DNA of 12,639 nt from JAEHDI01 sp035455185 (GCA_035455185.1 DATIFQ010000071.1:1-12639); one strand, 5' to 3'; positions 1 to 7,252 are shown, counted from the first letter of the stretch. Notes: generated by a model from the letters alone, not told the origin. Translations and numbers: made by a program.

Positions 1-65
1 GGGCTGCCAGACGCACACCGCCCGCGCTGGCACATCCGAACGACCGTATGGGGAGGTTTGCGCCC

Positions 66-1175
66 ATGAAACAGTTGTGGTGTGTTTCCACGCTGACCTT
101 GTTCGCCGCTCTGGGATCGGTTGCGGCCGAATCCGATGCACAAGAGGCACAAGACGACAAGGCGAGGCAATGGTCCGTCGGACCGGTCCGGTTCAAAGGA
201 CTGATCGACGGGTACTACAGTCTGAACCTGAACCACCCGGAATCGAGACAGAACCAGTTGAGGAACTTCGACGTCAAGGCCAACCAGTTCAGCCTGAATA
301 TGGCTGAGCTGGTCCTGCAACACGATCCGGAGCCGTTGGGTTTCCGGGTCGATCTGGGATTCGGGCGGGCGTTCGACATGATTCATGCGACCGAGCCGGC
401 GCCCAACGTCTTCCGGAATATCCTGCAAGCCTACGTAAGCTACAAACCCTCGAAGAAAAGCGATTTCCAGGTCGACTTTGGAAAATTCGTCACGGGCGCC
501 GGGGCCGAGGTGGTGGAGACTCACCTCAATTGGAATTACTCGCGCTCGCTTCTGTTCGCTTTAGCGATTCCGTACTACCATTTCGGCGCGCGCGCGACCG
601 TGCCGTTGCATCATCACTTCACGGCCGGAGCGATGATTGTGAACGGGTGGAACAACGTCGAGGACAACAACTCCGGGAAGACCGTCGGCGTAACCGGGAC
701 GTTTCATTCCCCGTGGTTCACATGGACCAACAACTACTACGTGGGTCCGGAGTGGCCGGGGGTGGATCACGGCCGCCGTCACCTGTACGACACAACGTTG
801 CTGTTCAATCCGTCGGCGAAGGCGGCGTTTTACGTGAACTTCGACTACGGAGCGGAGAAAAATCCGGCTGGCAACTCACGCTGGCTGGGAGTGGCAGGGG
901 CCGCGCGACTGGCGCTGTCGGATCGCTTTGCGGTCACGCCGAGGATCGAATGGTTCCACGACGCCAACGGATTCGCCACCGGAACGGCCCAGAGACTCAA
1001 GGAGTTCACTTTGACCGGAGAATACAAGGTGGCCTCCGGAGTGCTTACGCGGCTGGAGTACCGGCGAGACTGGTCGGACCAACCGTTCTTCGAGAGGGGC
1101 TCGACGCCCGCGACTTTCCGTAATCAGGCTACGGTGCTCATCGGTTTCGTTGCCTTCTTCGGACCGGAGCGCTAG
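66..1175 (+). CDS. Outer-membrane beta-barrel protein, BBP2/OmpL-like porin family
   Basis: The 369-residue product starts with a clear signal peptide (MKQLWCVSTLTLFAALGSVA, cleavage near residue 21). A charged linker follows, then alternating amphipathic strands rich in Tyr, Trp, Phe and Asn through to the C-terminus. Strand pairs such as 'FKGLIDGYYSLN' near residue 45 and the closing 'TVLIGFVAFF' are typical of outer-membrane barrels. The overall pattern and length resemble the putative beta-barrel porin-2 (BBP2) family, so passive solute passage across the outer membrane is the likely role; the substrate cannot be told. An upstream in-frame ATG at 48 exists. I prefer 66 because GGGGAGG at 50-56 sits 9 bases before it and the signal peptide begins exactly there. 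The next gene on the strand is 116 bp away, so co-transcription is possible but not shown. Confidence 0.8.
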   Translation: MKQLWCVSTLTLFAALGSVAAESDAQEAQDDKARQWSVGPVRFKGLIDGYYSLNLNHPESRQNQLRNFDVKANQFSLNMAELVLQHDPEPLGFRVDLGFGRAFDMIHATEPAPNVFRNILQAYVSYKPSKKSDFQVDFGKFVTGAGAEVVETHLNWNYSRSLLFALAIPYYHFGARATVPLHHHFTAGAMIVNGWNNVEDNNSGKTVGVTGTFHSPWFTWTNNYYVGPEWPGVDHGRRHLYDTTLLFNPSAKAAFYVNFDYGAEKNPAGNSRWLGVAGAARLALSDRFAVTPRIEWFHDANGFATGTAQRLKEFTLTGEYKVASGVLTRLEYRRDWSDQPFFERGSTPATFRNQATVLIGFVAFFGPER

Positions 1176-1291
1176 GAGACTCCGGCAGGTCAGGAGAGCT
1201 GTCCCACTCAGGCCTCTGAAAATGATGGCTCGGGCCACGTCAACTAAAGTCCGCAATTTAGTAAACTGGGAGTATCTGGGTTGCTCCAAGC

Positions 1292-2479
1292 ATGAAAACA
1301 AATACAGTGATCTCCGTGTCCGCGGTTTTTCTTGTGGCGATCGCATTTGCGTTTCAGAAATCCGTCAAACTGCCGCCACCCTTCCACAGTCCGTCCTCCA
1401 ACAATCCGCCGCGAGTGATCTCGCGCCCGGACGGCGCGCAATTACGGCTTCCGGCTGGATTCGACATCGACGAGTATGCCGGTGGTTTCGAGCGGCCCCG
1501 ATTCATGCTGCAGGGGCCGTCCGGCGAGATCGTGCTAAGCGATAGCGTGGAGGGCGGGTCCGTCTACGTCCTGCTCGACAAGAACAATGATTTCAAGGCA
1601 GACGAGCGGAACGTGCTGCTCCGCGAGCTCGACCGCCCCTACGGCCTAGCGTTTTGGAAAGACTACCTTTACGTAGCGGAGACGACGTCGCTGAAGCGGT
1701 ACAAGTATGACCGCAAGACAATGACGGCCGGACGCGGCGAGGAGGTCGTCTCGATGAAGGACTTCGGGTCAGGCCACTGGACGCGCACGGTTCTGTTCGA
1801 CCGCAAAGGCGAGAAGATGTACCTTGGGATCGGATCGCGTTCGAACGTATCTCCGGGGGAGCCGGAGAGGCGCGCCGCGATCAGCCGGTTCAATCCCGAT
1901 GGAAGCGGCTACGAGTTGTTTGCCTCCGGGACAAGGAACCCAATCGGCCTCCGTTGGTACCCCGGCACGGATACGCTTTGGGCGGCGGTGCAAGAGCGGG
2001 ATGCGCTCGGCGACGACCTGGTACCGGATTACTTCACCACAATCCAGCATGGTGGCTTCTACGGGTGGCCGTTCGCATACATCGGGCCGAACGAGGATCC
2101 GCGCAACAAGGGGCAGCGCCCCGACCTGGTGAAGAAGACGATCGTGCCCGACGTGCCGCTCCAGTCGCACGTCGCCGTGCTGGACTGTCTGTTCTATACC
2201 GGCAAGCAGTTTCCGGCGGAGTACCGCGGGGGTGCGTTTCTCGCGTTTCACGGCTCATGGAACCGCTCGAAGCGGGTGGGGTATTCTGTGACTTTCCTGC
2301 CGTACAAGGGTAGCAAACCGAGCGGGCCAGTCCGAGATTTTTTGACAGGCTGGATGCTGGCACCAGACAAGCGAGAGGTCTGGGGGCGCCCGGTCGGGCT
2401 ACTGGAGTTGCCGGACGGCAGCCTGCTGGTCTCGGACGACGGCGGCAACAAGGTTTGGCGAATTTCGTACAAAGGTTAG
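1292..2479 (+). CDS. PQQ-dependent sorbosone/pyranose dehydrogenase-like beta-propeller, exported
   Basis: The 395-residue protein has an N-terminal hydrophobic segment (about residues 5-21) consistent with a signal peptide or anchor. The rest is a six-bladed propeller of the sorbosone dehydrogenase / soluble glucose dehydrogenase type. Visible landmarks are 'GHWTRTVLFD' (residues 161-170, with a His where the family has its catalytic base), 'GTRNPIGL' (213-220, Arg-Asn near the PQQ and substrate site), 'HGGFYGWPFAYIG' (253-265) and 'GRPVGLLELPDGSLLVSDD' (365-383). The family oxidises sugars or aldehydes in the periplasm using PQQ and passes electrons to a cytochrome; the substrate is not evident here. 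The next gene encodes a multihaem cytochrome c and overlaps this one by 25 bases, which supports an electron-transfer pair. No strong Shine-Dalgarno precedes the ATG. Some relatives lack PQQ, so activity is inferred. Confidence 0.82.
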   Translation: MKTNTVISVSAVFLVAIAFAFQKSVKLPPPFHSPSSNNPPRVISRPDGAQLRLPAGFDIDEYAGGFERPRFMLQGPSGEIVLSDSVEGGSVYVLLDKNNDFKADERNVLLRELDRPYGLAFWKDYLYVAETTSLKRYKYDRKTMTAGRGEEVVSMKDFGSGHWTRTVLFDRKGEKMYLGIGSRSNVSPGEPERRAAISRFNPDGSGYELFASGTRNPIGLRWYPGTDTLWAAVQERDALGDDLVPDYFTTIQHGGFYGWPFAYIGPNEDPRNKGQRPDLVKKTIVPDVPLQSHVAVLDCLFYTGKQFPAEYRGGAFLAFHGSWNRSKRVGYSVTFLPYKGSKPSGPVRDFLTGWMLAPDKREVWGRPVGLLELPDGSLLVSDDGGNKVWRISYKG

Positions 2480-3108
2480 CCCTCGGCGCCGCAGTGGCGC
2501 TCGCTGCGAGTGTGCCCGCTGTCCCGGCGGACCGCGACGCCGAGAGGCGGCCATTCTCGCACCGCCTGCATCTGAAGCTGAGGCTGGACTGCCAGACGTG
2601 TCACGTTTCGGCCGCGCGGAGCAGCCGCCTGGAGGATAACAACCTCCCACCGAAGGAAGTCTGTCTCCGCTGTCACAAGCAGGCAGTCGTCAAGGCGCCC
2701 CGCACCACCGCGATCGCACGATTTGACCACTCGAAGCACATCAAAATCGGAGACATCGGCAAGGTGATCGCCGCCGCAATCGACCAGGGGACCTACCTTT
2801 CAAGCGCAGAAGGACTGAAGCAAAAGCTCACGAGCGGACAACCTTGCAAAGGTTGCCATCGGGGGCTGGAGGAATCGGATGAGGTGACCAAGGCAGCATT
2901 CCCAACGATGGCGGATTGCCTCGTGTGCCACTCCAAGATCCAGCCTCCCGATAGTTGCCTGTTCTGCCACAACGAAGGGCAGAAGCTCAAACCTGACGAC
3001 CATACGCCGGACTACATCGACCTGCACACAGGCGGAAAGATCAGCCTGAAGAAAGAATCGTGCGCGGTCTGTCACGGCAAGCGGTTCACATGCATGGGTT
3101 GCCACTGA
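2455..3108 (+). CDS. Heptahaem periplasmic cytochrome c (class III / c7-like)
   Basis: The 217-residue product contains seven CxxCH haem-binding motifs: CQTCH (46-50), CLRCH (70-74), CKGCH (131-135), CLVCH (155-159), CLFCH (168-172), CAVCH (203-207) and CMGCH (213-217), the last ending the protein. Extra histidines in 'FSHRLHLKL' (34-42), 'FDHSKHIKI' (90-98) and 'DDHTPDYIDLH' (181-191) are good candidates for distal axial ligands, as in cytochrome c3/c7 proteins. A signal peptide (hydrophobic 8-24, cleavage after VPA) puts it in the periplasm, where c haems are attached. The start chosen is TTG at 2455, inside the end of the dehydrogenase gene, because only it supplies the arginine-containing N-region of the signal peptide. 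A GTG at 2494 would cut the signal short. No good Shine-Dalgarno is visible, so translational coupling to the upstream gene is likely. The protein probably takes electrons from the upstream dehydrogenase. Confidence 0.88.
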   Translation: MANFVQRLALGAAVALAASVPAVPADRDAERRPFSHRLHLKLRLDCQTCHVSAARSSRLEDNNLPPKEVCLRCHKQAVVKAPRTTAIARFDHSKHIKIGDIGKVIAAAIDQGTYLSSAEGLKQKLTSGQPCKGCHRGLEESDEVTKAAFPTMADCLVCHSKIQPPDSCLFCHNEGQKLKPDDHTPDYIDLHTGGKISLKKESCAVCHGKRFTCMGCH

Positions 3109-3135
3109 CCGTTGGTTCGGCGCAGCAGCGAGAGT

Positions 3136-3501
3136 TCACGGTTGCCTGACGGCTTTGAGTGTGCCCTTAGCCTCTGGACACCCGAATGGGCCCTCCAGTT
3201 TGTTCGCGTCCAACTTAAGACGGGCCTCGACCACGCAGTTCGGGTTCACATTGATCTTGAAAGTGAACATGCTTTCCCCAAACTTCGGATCGACCAGCGG
3301 GATTTCAACCGGCTCAGTCGGTCCCCCGATAAGCGTTCCGGTGAGTTCGGCCCCGTCGTCTTTCACAACGAGAGTCCAGGCAGCTTCGTGGCCTGCGCCG
3401 TCGTTGCAGGCCCACTTGCCGGCCACGGGGGTACCGGCCGCCCCGAACGCGGCGGAACCGAATAGAACCAACACCAGAAGCGAAACAGATATCCTCGTCA
3501 T
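3136..3501 (-). CDS. Small secreted protein, lipocalin-like beta fold (unknown function)
   Basis: The 121-residue product begins with a signal peptide (MTRISVSLLVLVLFGSAAFG). The mature part of about 100 residues contains 'GKWACNDGAGHEAAWTLVV' followed by short alternating strands and 'GTLIGGPTEPVEI'. The G-K-W opening with a run of predicted strands resembles small calycin or lipocalin-like secreted domains, but I cannot assign a family. Three cysteines (32, 89, 108) could allow one disulphide. The frame is open further upstream, but the start at 3501 is favoured by AGGAG 7 bases before it and by the signal peptide. The gene converges on the cytochrome gene, leaving 27 bp between stops, and has no same-strand neighbour close upstream. 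Confidence 0.72.
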   Translation of the reverse strand: MTRISVSLLVLVLFGSAAFGAAGTPVAGKWACNDGAGHEAAWTLVVKDDGAELTGTLIGGPTEPVEIPLVDPKFGESMFTFKINVNPNCVVEARLKLDANKLEGPFGCPEAKGTLKAVRQP

Positions 3502-3866
3502 CACTATTCTCCTGAAACCGAGTTCGCACAAGATTCCGCTCCGAACCGCGCCCTGCGAAGGCTGGCGTCCGCGAGTGCAGCGGCGCGGAGCACTACTCCG
3601 GTGCAAGGCAGTTCTTCCGCCAGAAAAGGATATAGGCGTCCGGTTTCAAGCAGCTTGACAAACAATCCGCACGGCAAGTCGACAGAATCGCCTTCTGGCG
3701 ACGCAAGTTGCTGACGTTAAAGCAGAAAGAGATTGTGGGCACTCAGGTCCACGCGTTACCCGAAGGACTCACGGAAGGCTGTCAAACCACGGACGGCGCA
3801 TGACCCTGCCTGGGCTGGTGACCGCTATTGGGACTGCATTGCCCGGAACCGGGCGCTCATCCGCCC
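3502..3866. other. Intergenic stretch without a convincing gene
   Basis: This 365-bp stretch lies between two minus-strand genes and must hold the promoter of the small secreted protein downstream. I see no confident sigma-70 promoter on the minus strand. Two short perfect hairpins occur: 5-bp arms 3688-3692/3697-3701 with a 4-nt loop, and 5-bp arms 3841-3845/3850-3854 with loop GAAC. The second sits 13 bp beyond the stop of the minus-strand gene at 3867 and could help end its transcript, but no T-run follows it. Open frames here show no recognisable protein character. Confidence 0.5.
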
Positions 3867-4334
3867 TCAGAGCGTCCCTGAGGCAGGCAAGCGGGGATTG
3901 CAGACGGGCCAGGGGGCGAAGCCGATCACCTTCGTGTCGCGGTCGACCCAAAGGAGGTCCTCCCGACCCTTGCCGAACTCGACCGTGACGATGACCCCAG
4001 TCGAGCAACCTCGGACTTTGCCGAACTCCAGGGAGGAGAGGTCGGCGTGGGGGCTCTTGGGTCCCCAGTCTTCCATGAAGTTGTCGAAAGTGTAGTCGTG
4101 GCAAGCCGGGGCGCCAGGCTTATCGCAGCCCCAAAGTACGTAAGCGGCCTTATAGTCCTTCTCGAGGAGAAGTTCGAAGAAGCGCTTGGCCTGCTTCGTC
4201 TCGCGGTAGTTGCGAAACAGGAGATAAAAAGTGCCGGCGAGAGCCGCGATCACAGCGATGGAAAGCAGAACACGCCTGATGCGCCGCTCGCGCTGTTCTT
4301 CGCCGGCGCCGTAGCGCTCCAGATAACCCGCCAT
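3867..4334 (-). CDS. Single-pass membrane protein of unknown function
   Basis: The 155-residue protein starts with a short charged segment rich in Glu and Arg (residues 1-21), followed by one transmembrane helix (about 22-40). A soluble domain follows that is probably periplasmic, as positive charges cluster before the helix. The domain starts with 'AKRFFELLLEKDYKAAYVLWG', a helix pair like that opening many NTF2-like or DUF4878-like domains, and has four cysteines (70, 78, 110, 145) that could form disulphides. It ends with strands such as 'GVIVTVEFG' and 'KVIGFAPWPVC'. I do not recognise a named family with certainty. It is the last gene of a groES - OmpH/Skp operon, 18 bp after the chaperone gene, which hints at an envelope-related job. 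The ATG start has only a weak ribosome-binding site. Confidence 0.68.
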   Translation of the reverse strand: MAGYLERYGAGEEQRERRIRRVLLSIAVIAALAGTFYLLFRNYRETKQAKRFFELLLEKDYKAAYVLWGCDKPGAPACHDYTFDNFMEDWGPKSPHADLSSLEFGKVRGCSTGVIVTVEFGKGREDLLWVDRDTKVIGFAPWPVCNPRLPASGTL

Positions 4335-4352
4335 CGTCGTCAGATTCTGTTT

Positions 4353-4880
4353 CTACTTTACCGGATACGCCTTGTCGTAAGCATCCGTGGCGTCTTTAGT
4401 GATTTCCAGGGCGGGTTTGAAATAGACGGCGTTGGAGACGTCGATCACGACATCGAGACCTTTTTCTTCAGCTATCTTCCCAACCACATCGGCCATCTGC
4501 CGGCCACCTTTTCCGAGAATGGTGTTGCGTTCGAAATCGACTTCCGACTGGAGGTCTTCGCCAATTCGCTGAAGCTCACGCTGCTTGCGCTGGCCCTGGA
4601 TGTTGAGGTCCTGCTGAGCCTGCTGGGTGAGCTTGTCACCCATGGTCTGAAGCTGCTTCTGGATGCCTTCCAGCTCCTGCCGCAGCTTGTCCATCGCCTC
4701 CTGCCGAGGCTTGAACTTGGCCTCGAGTTCGGCCTGGGCCTTCTTCATTTCCGCGGTAGCCAACAAGGCTTGCTGCATGTTGATGATCGCTATCTTCGAT
4801 TGCGCAGCAGCGGGAAGCACCGTGAAGGCGCAGGTGACGGCCGCCAGCAACGGCAGACGGAAAGCGTTCCACGAAATCAT
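4353..4880 (-). CDS. skp: OmpH/Skp-family periplasmic chaperone
   Basis: The 175-residue product has a signal peptide (hydrophobic 8-25, cleavage after AAAQ). It then follows the OmpH/Skp layout: an opening strand 'KIAIINMQQALLAT' (29-42), two long charged coiled-coil helices rich in Lys, Glu and Gln (about 43-140), and a closing strand segment 'GLDVVIDVSNAVYF' (141-154). Skp trimers hold unfolded outer-membrane proteins in the periplasm before assembly by BamA, and this role is inferred from the family. The frame stays open to 5102, inside groES in another frame. The start at 4880 is chosen because the signal peptide begins there and GAGGAG lies 10 bases upstream. The gene is 91 bp downstream of groES and 18 bp upstream of the small membrane protein gene, so all three probably share a transcript. 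The usual neighbours bamA, lpxD and fabZ are not present. Confidence 0.85.
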   Translation of the reverse strand: MISWNAFRLPLLAAVTCAFTVLPAAAQSKIAIINMQQALLATAEMKKAQAELEAKFKPRQEAMDKLRQELEGIQKQLQTMGDKLTQQAQQDLNIQGQRKQRELQRIGEDLQSEVDFERNTILGKGGRQMADVVGKIAEEKGLDVVIDVSNAVYFKPALEITKDATDAYDKAYPVK

Positions 4881-4971
4881 GCCAAACAGACTCCTCACTT
4901 TTTGGGAATACTCTGACAGGTTAACACAACGTGACTTACCACCACCGGCGGAGAACGGGCGCGGCGCCAAA

Positions 4972-5262
4972 CTATTCAGAGAACACCCCGAGGATCTCGT
5001 CCTCGCGAACGATAAGGTACTCCTCGCCTGCGATCTTGATTTCCGAACCGGAATATTTGCCGAACAGGATGTGATCGCCTTCCTTAACGGCCACCGGCAC
5101 ACGCTCCCCGCTTTCGAGCAGTTTTCCGTTGCCGACCGCGATCACTTTGGCCCGGGTGGGTTTTTCCTTGGCGGTGTCTGGGATGATAATTCCGTGCTGA
5201 ACGGATTCCGATTCTTCTGTGCGCTGAACGAGCACACGGTCATGCAGAGGCCGAATGTCCAT
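4972..5262 (-). CDS. groS: Co-chaperonin GroES (Hsp10), without adjacent groEL
   Basis: The 96-residue product has the standard GroES length and landmarks: 'IRPLHDRVLVQR' at the N-terminus, 'IIIPDTAKEKP' after the mobile loop, 'VIAVGNGK' (40-47), 'GDHILFGKYSGSEIK' (62-76) and 'EYLIVREDEILGV' at the end. GroES caps the GroEL ring during ATP-driven folding in the cytoplasm. AAGGAG lies 7 bases before the ATG. Unlike most bacterial operons, no groEL follows; the next gene downstream is the OmpH/Skp chaperone. In the mobile loop, which contacts GroEL, the usual Gly-Gly-Ile is His23-Gly24-Ile25. A sigma-70 promoter is visible upstream, but I find no CIRCE (HrcA) inverted repeat in the 164-bp intergenic region. 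A groEL elsewhere in the genome is assumed. Confidence 0.96.
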   Translation of the reverse strand: MDIRPLHDRVLVQRTEESESVQHGIIIPDTAKEKPTRAKVIAVGNGKLLESGERVPVAVKEGDHILFGKYSGSEIKIAGEEYLIVREDEILGVFSE

Positions 5263-5336
5263 GAGACGACTCCTTTCCTCGAAGAAGCTCCTTGGAAGAC
5301 GGAATGGGCGGCGATCAATGCCGTCCGTCGTGTGCC

Positions 5337-5365
5337 AATATAGCCCGTGGGCGCGGAAGAGTCAA
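5337..5365 (-). promoter_or_regulatory. Sigma-70-type promoter for groES
   Basis: On the minus strand TTGACT (5360-5365) and TATATT (5337-5342) are separated by exactly 17 bp. Each hexamer differs from consensus at one position. Transcription would begin near 5330, leaving a leader of about 68 nt before the groES ATG. The promoter lies in the divergent region shared with the Tat-signal dehydrogenase gene. Confidence 0.7.
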
Positions 5366-5380
5366 CGCCGGAGGGATGCG

Positions 5381-5389
5381 TGATATTCT
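5381..5389 (+). promoter_or_regulatory. Possible extended -10 promoter for the 2-hydroxyacid dehydrogenase
   Basis: TGATATTCT reads as a TGn extension (5381-5383) followed by the hexamer TATTCT (5384-5389), 37 bases before the ATG at 5427. No good -35 hexamer lies at the right distance, which extended -10 promoters can tolerate. It would diverge from the groES promoter. Confidence 0.35.
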
Positions 5390-5426
5390 TGTGAGCTGCG
5401 CGGCGCGGCCGCGCGGGAGGTTCCGG

Positions 5427-6521
5427 ATGGCGAAGAAATCCGTTTCGCGGCGGAGTTTCATGGCGGTTGCCGGCGGGGTCCCTGCCGCCGCGACAGCGCG
5501 CAATCCCGTGGTGGCGAATCCTTTGGTCATCAGTGAGGTGAAAGTGGAACAGGAGCCTCTCCGAATCGTCACGATGTACCCGTTCGAGCCGCACGAGGCG
5601 ACGAAGATTACGAGCGCGGGGGCGGTCAGGGTCGATCTGATCATCTGTAAAACGCCGGAGGAGTTCCGCGAGAAACTGAGGGACGCGGAAGTCGTCTACG
5701 GCGGCGTGCGCGGACGGGACCTGCCGGGAGCGCCAAAGCTGAAATGGGTCCAGGCGGGCGGCGCCGGCGTCGAGGGCCTGGACCGGGAGTTCGTAGAGAG
5801 CCCGGTGGTGCTGACAAACTACGCGCGCACGTTCGCTCCCGGTATTTCGGAAACGGCGATGGGGCTCCTGTTGTGCCTCACGCGGGGCATCAGCAAGTAC
5901 TACATGCCTCAGTTTTCCAAGCGCACCATGGAGCCCGTCGGCACGCCGAAGTCGGATCACCATTCCGAGCTGGTTGGGCGGACGATGGGAATCGTGGGAA
6001 TGGGCGGTATCGGCAGCGCGGTGGCGAGGCGGGCTCATTACGGCTTCGACATGCGCATCGTTGGCACCGACGCACGGCCGATCCCGAAGCCGGAGTACGT
6101 TGCAGAACTGCGCGACCCGGAGTGGTTTCCGAAGATGGTCCCGCAAGCGGACGTGCTGGTGGCAGCGGCGCCTCACACTCCCGAAACGGACCGCATGTTC
6201 AACGAAAAGGTCTTCCGCAACATGAAGAAGACCGCTTATTTTCTGGCGCTGTCCCGCGGCGGGTTGTTCGACGACATGGCGCTCGTGAAGGCACTGAAGG
6301 AAGGCTGGATTGCCGGCGCGGGGTTGGACGTATTCCCAAAGGAGCCTCCGCCGTCGGAGCACCCGATTTTCGACTGCCCGAACGTCGTCATGTCGGCGCA
6401 CACCTCTGGATGGAGTCCGGACCGGCAGGTGCGTCTGATCGATCTGTTCGCGGAGAACGTGAGCCGCTACACGAGAGGGCAGCCGCTCATCAACGTGGTC
6501 GACAAGCAGCGCGGCTACTGA
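5427..6521 (+). CDS. Tat-exported D-isomer-specific 2-hydroxyacid dehydrogenase family protein
   Basis: The 364-residue product carries the two-lobed fold of NAD-dependent D-2-hydroxyacid dehydrogenases. The Rossmann motif GMGGIG is at 191-196, with an acidic residue (D215) at the end of the second strand that favours NAD over NADP. The catalytic set is visible: Arg277 in 'LALSRGGLFDD', Glu306 in 'DVFPKEPPP' and His325 in 'MSAHTSGWS'. The family interconverts 2-oxoacids and D-2-hydroxyacids; the substrate is unknown. Unusually, the N-terminus has a twin-arginine signal ('SVSRRSFMAVAGG', residues 5-17, then an Ala-rich stretch), implying export of the folded enzyme. The start at 5427 is preferred over the upstream ATG at 5292 because GGGAGG ends 6 bases before it and the Tat signal follows at once. 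The 3' end overlaps the convergent kinase-like gene by 7 bases. Confidence 0.9.
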   Translation: MAKKSVSRRSFMAVAGGVPAAATARNPVVANPLVISEVKVEQEPLRIVTMYPFEPHEATKITSAGAVRVDLIICKTPEEFREKLRDAEVVYGGVRGRDLPGAPKLKWVQAGGAGVEGLDREFVESPVVLTNYARTFAPGISETAMGLLLCLTRGISKYYMPQFSKRTMEPVGTPKSDHHSELVGRTMGIVGMGGIGSAVARRAHYGFDMRIVGTDARPIPKPEYVAELRDPEWFPKMVPQADVLVAAAPHTPETDRMFNEKVFRNMKKTAYFLALSRGGLFDDMALVKALKEGWIAGAGLDVFPKEPPPSEHPIFDCPNVVMSAHTSGWSPDRQVRLIDLFAENVSRYTRGQPLINVVDKQRGY

Positions 6522-7252
6522 TCGAATTCACTCTTCTGCCGGGGCCGCGTCCGTGGGGCGGTGAAGAGGCCGCCGATGTGCTGCTGAAGGCGGCGGAAGA
6601 TCAGTTCCGGCTGCTGGCTGGCGTCGATGGTCACGAAGTTGTACTTGGATGCCATCCGATCGAACGCGCGTATGAGCCGGGTCTGATACCTGACGAAGCT
6701 GTCGTACATGTCGCGCCCGAATCGCATGTCCATCCCACTTTCCCAATAGTCGAAGGCGCCTCGGCCAAGGACCACGCGGGAAACCAGGTCCTTGACGTCG
6801 CAGCGGAGGTAGAAGACTGCGTGTGGTACGAGAGCGAAACCGGCCACCTGCTCGATCCACCGCCGATCCTCGTTGCGCGCGATGGCCCGCGCCATGATCG
6901 AGAAGATGTAGCGGTCGGTGAGAACGACGAAACCGGCGCGCAAGGCGGGAATGATTTTATTCTCGAGGCGGTCCGCGAAGTCGGTCGTGTAAAACAGGGT
7001 CAGCGTGACCGACCCGAGCGTATGTCCTTCCTTGGCCTGCTGGATGCCCTTGCCGGCGAGAGCGGAACGCGCCATGCCGGTGTCGAGGACGGCATGGCCT
7101 TTCTGCTCGAGCCAGACACGCAGGCGACCGACCTGAGTGGACCGCCCGACCGCATCGGGACCCTCGATCACGATGAGTTTTCCCTGGAGTTCGTCCGGCT
7201 CGATGCCGGGCAGCGGCTCACTATAGAACTGAAGCGGCGGTTTCGAAATCAC
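6515..7252 (-). CDS. Thymidylate kinase-like protein with altered P-loop
   Basis: The 245-residue product aligns by eye with the dTMP kinase fold and with its tandem neighbour. It has 'GKLIVIEGPDAVGRSTQ' (24-40), 'TDFADRLENKIIPAL' (90-104) and a DRY motif (113-115, 'LTDRYIFSIMARA'). A lid-like region 'GRGAFDYWESGMDMRFGRD' spans 163-181, and 'NFVTIDAS' lies near the end. The Walker A lysine is replaced by Arg37 (GPDAVGRST instead of GxDGxGKST). This would normally impair phosphoryl transfer, so it may be a regulatory or structural partner or have different chemistry. The start is GTG at 7252 with GGGAGAG about 5 bases upstream, overlapping the end of the upstream paralogue by 32 bases, so the two are translationally linked. 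The C-terminal tail is basic and lies beyond the fold. True dTMP kinase activity is doubtful. Confidence 0.82.
   Translation of the reverse strand: MISKPPLQFYSEPLPGIEPDELQGKLIVIEGPDAVGRSTQVGRLRVWLEQKGHAVLDTGMARSALAGKGIQQAKEGHTLGSVTLTLFYTTDFADRLENKIIPALRAGFVVLTDRYIFSIMARAIARNEDRRWIEQVAGFALVPHAVFYLRCDVKDLVSRVVLGRGAFDYWESGMDMRFGRDMYDSFVRYQTRLIRAFDRMASKYNFVTIDASQQPELIFRRLQQHIGGLFTAPRTRPRQKSEFDQ

Noticed and set aside
1..69. Possible 3' end of an upstream gene whose TGA (67-69) would overlap the barrel gene start as ATGA
   Set aside because: Only 22 codons are visible, with no recognisable protein character, and another frame is equally open here.
3655..3688. Perfect TTGACA on the + strand at 3655-3660 as a promoter
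   Set aside because: No -10 hexamer lies 16-18 bp downstream (the nearest, CAGAAT, is 22 bp away), and no + strand gene follows.
5263..5426. CIRCE heat-shock operator upstream of groES
   Set aside because: No TTAGCACTC / GAGTGCTAA inverted repeat is present in the intergenic region.
5142..6401. A 419-codon open frame on the - strand opposite the dehydrogenase and groES
   Set aside because: The composition is Arg- and His-rich and the frame matches no family. The opposite strand carries a complete dehydrogenase with catalytic residues and a good ribosome-binding site.
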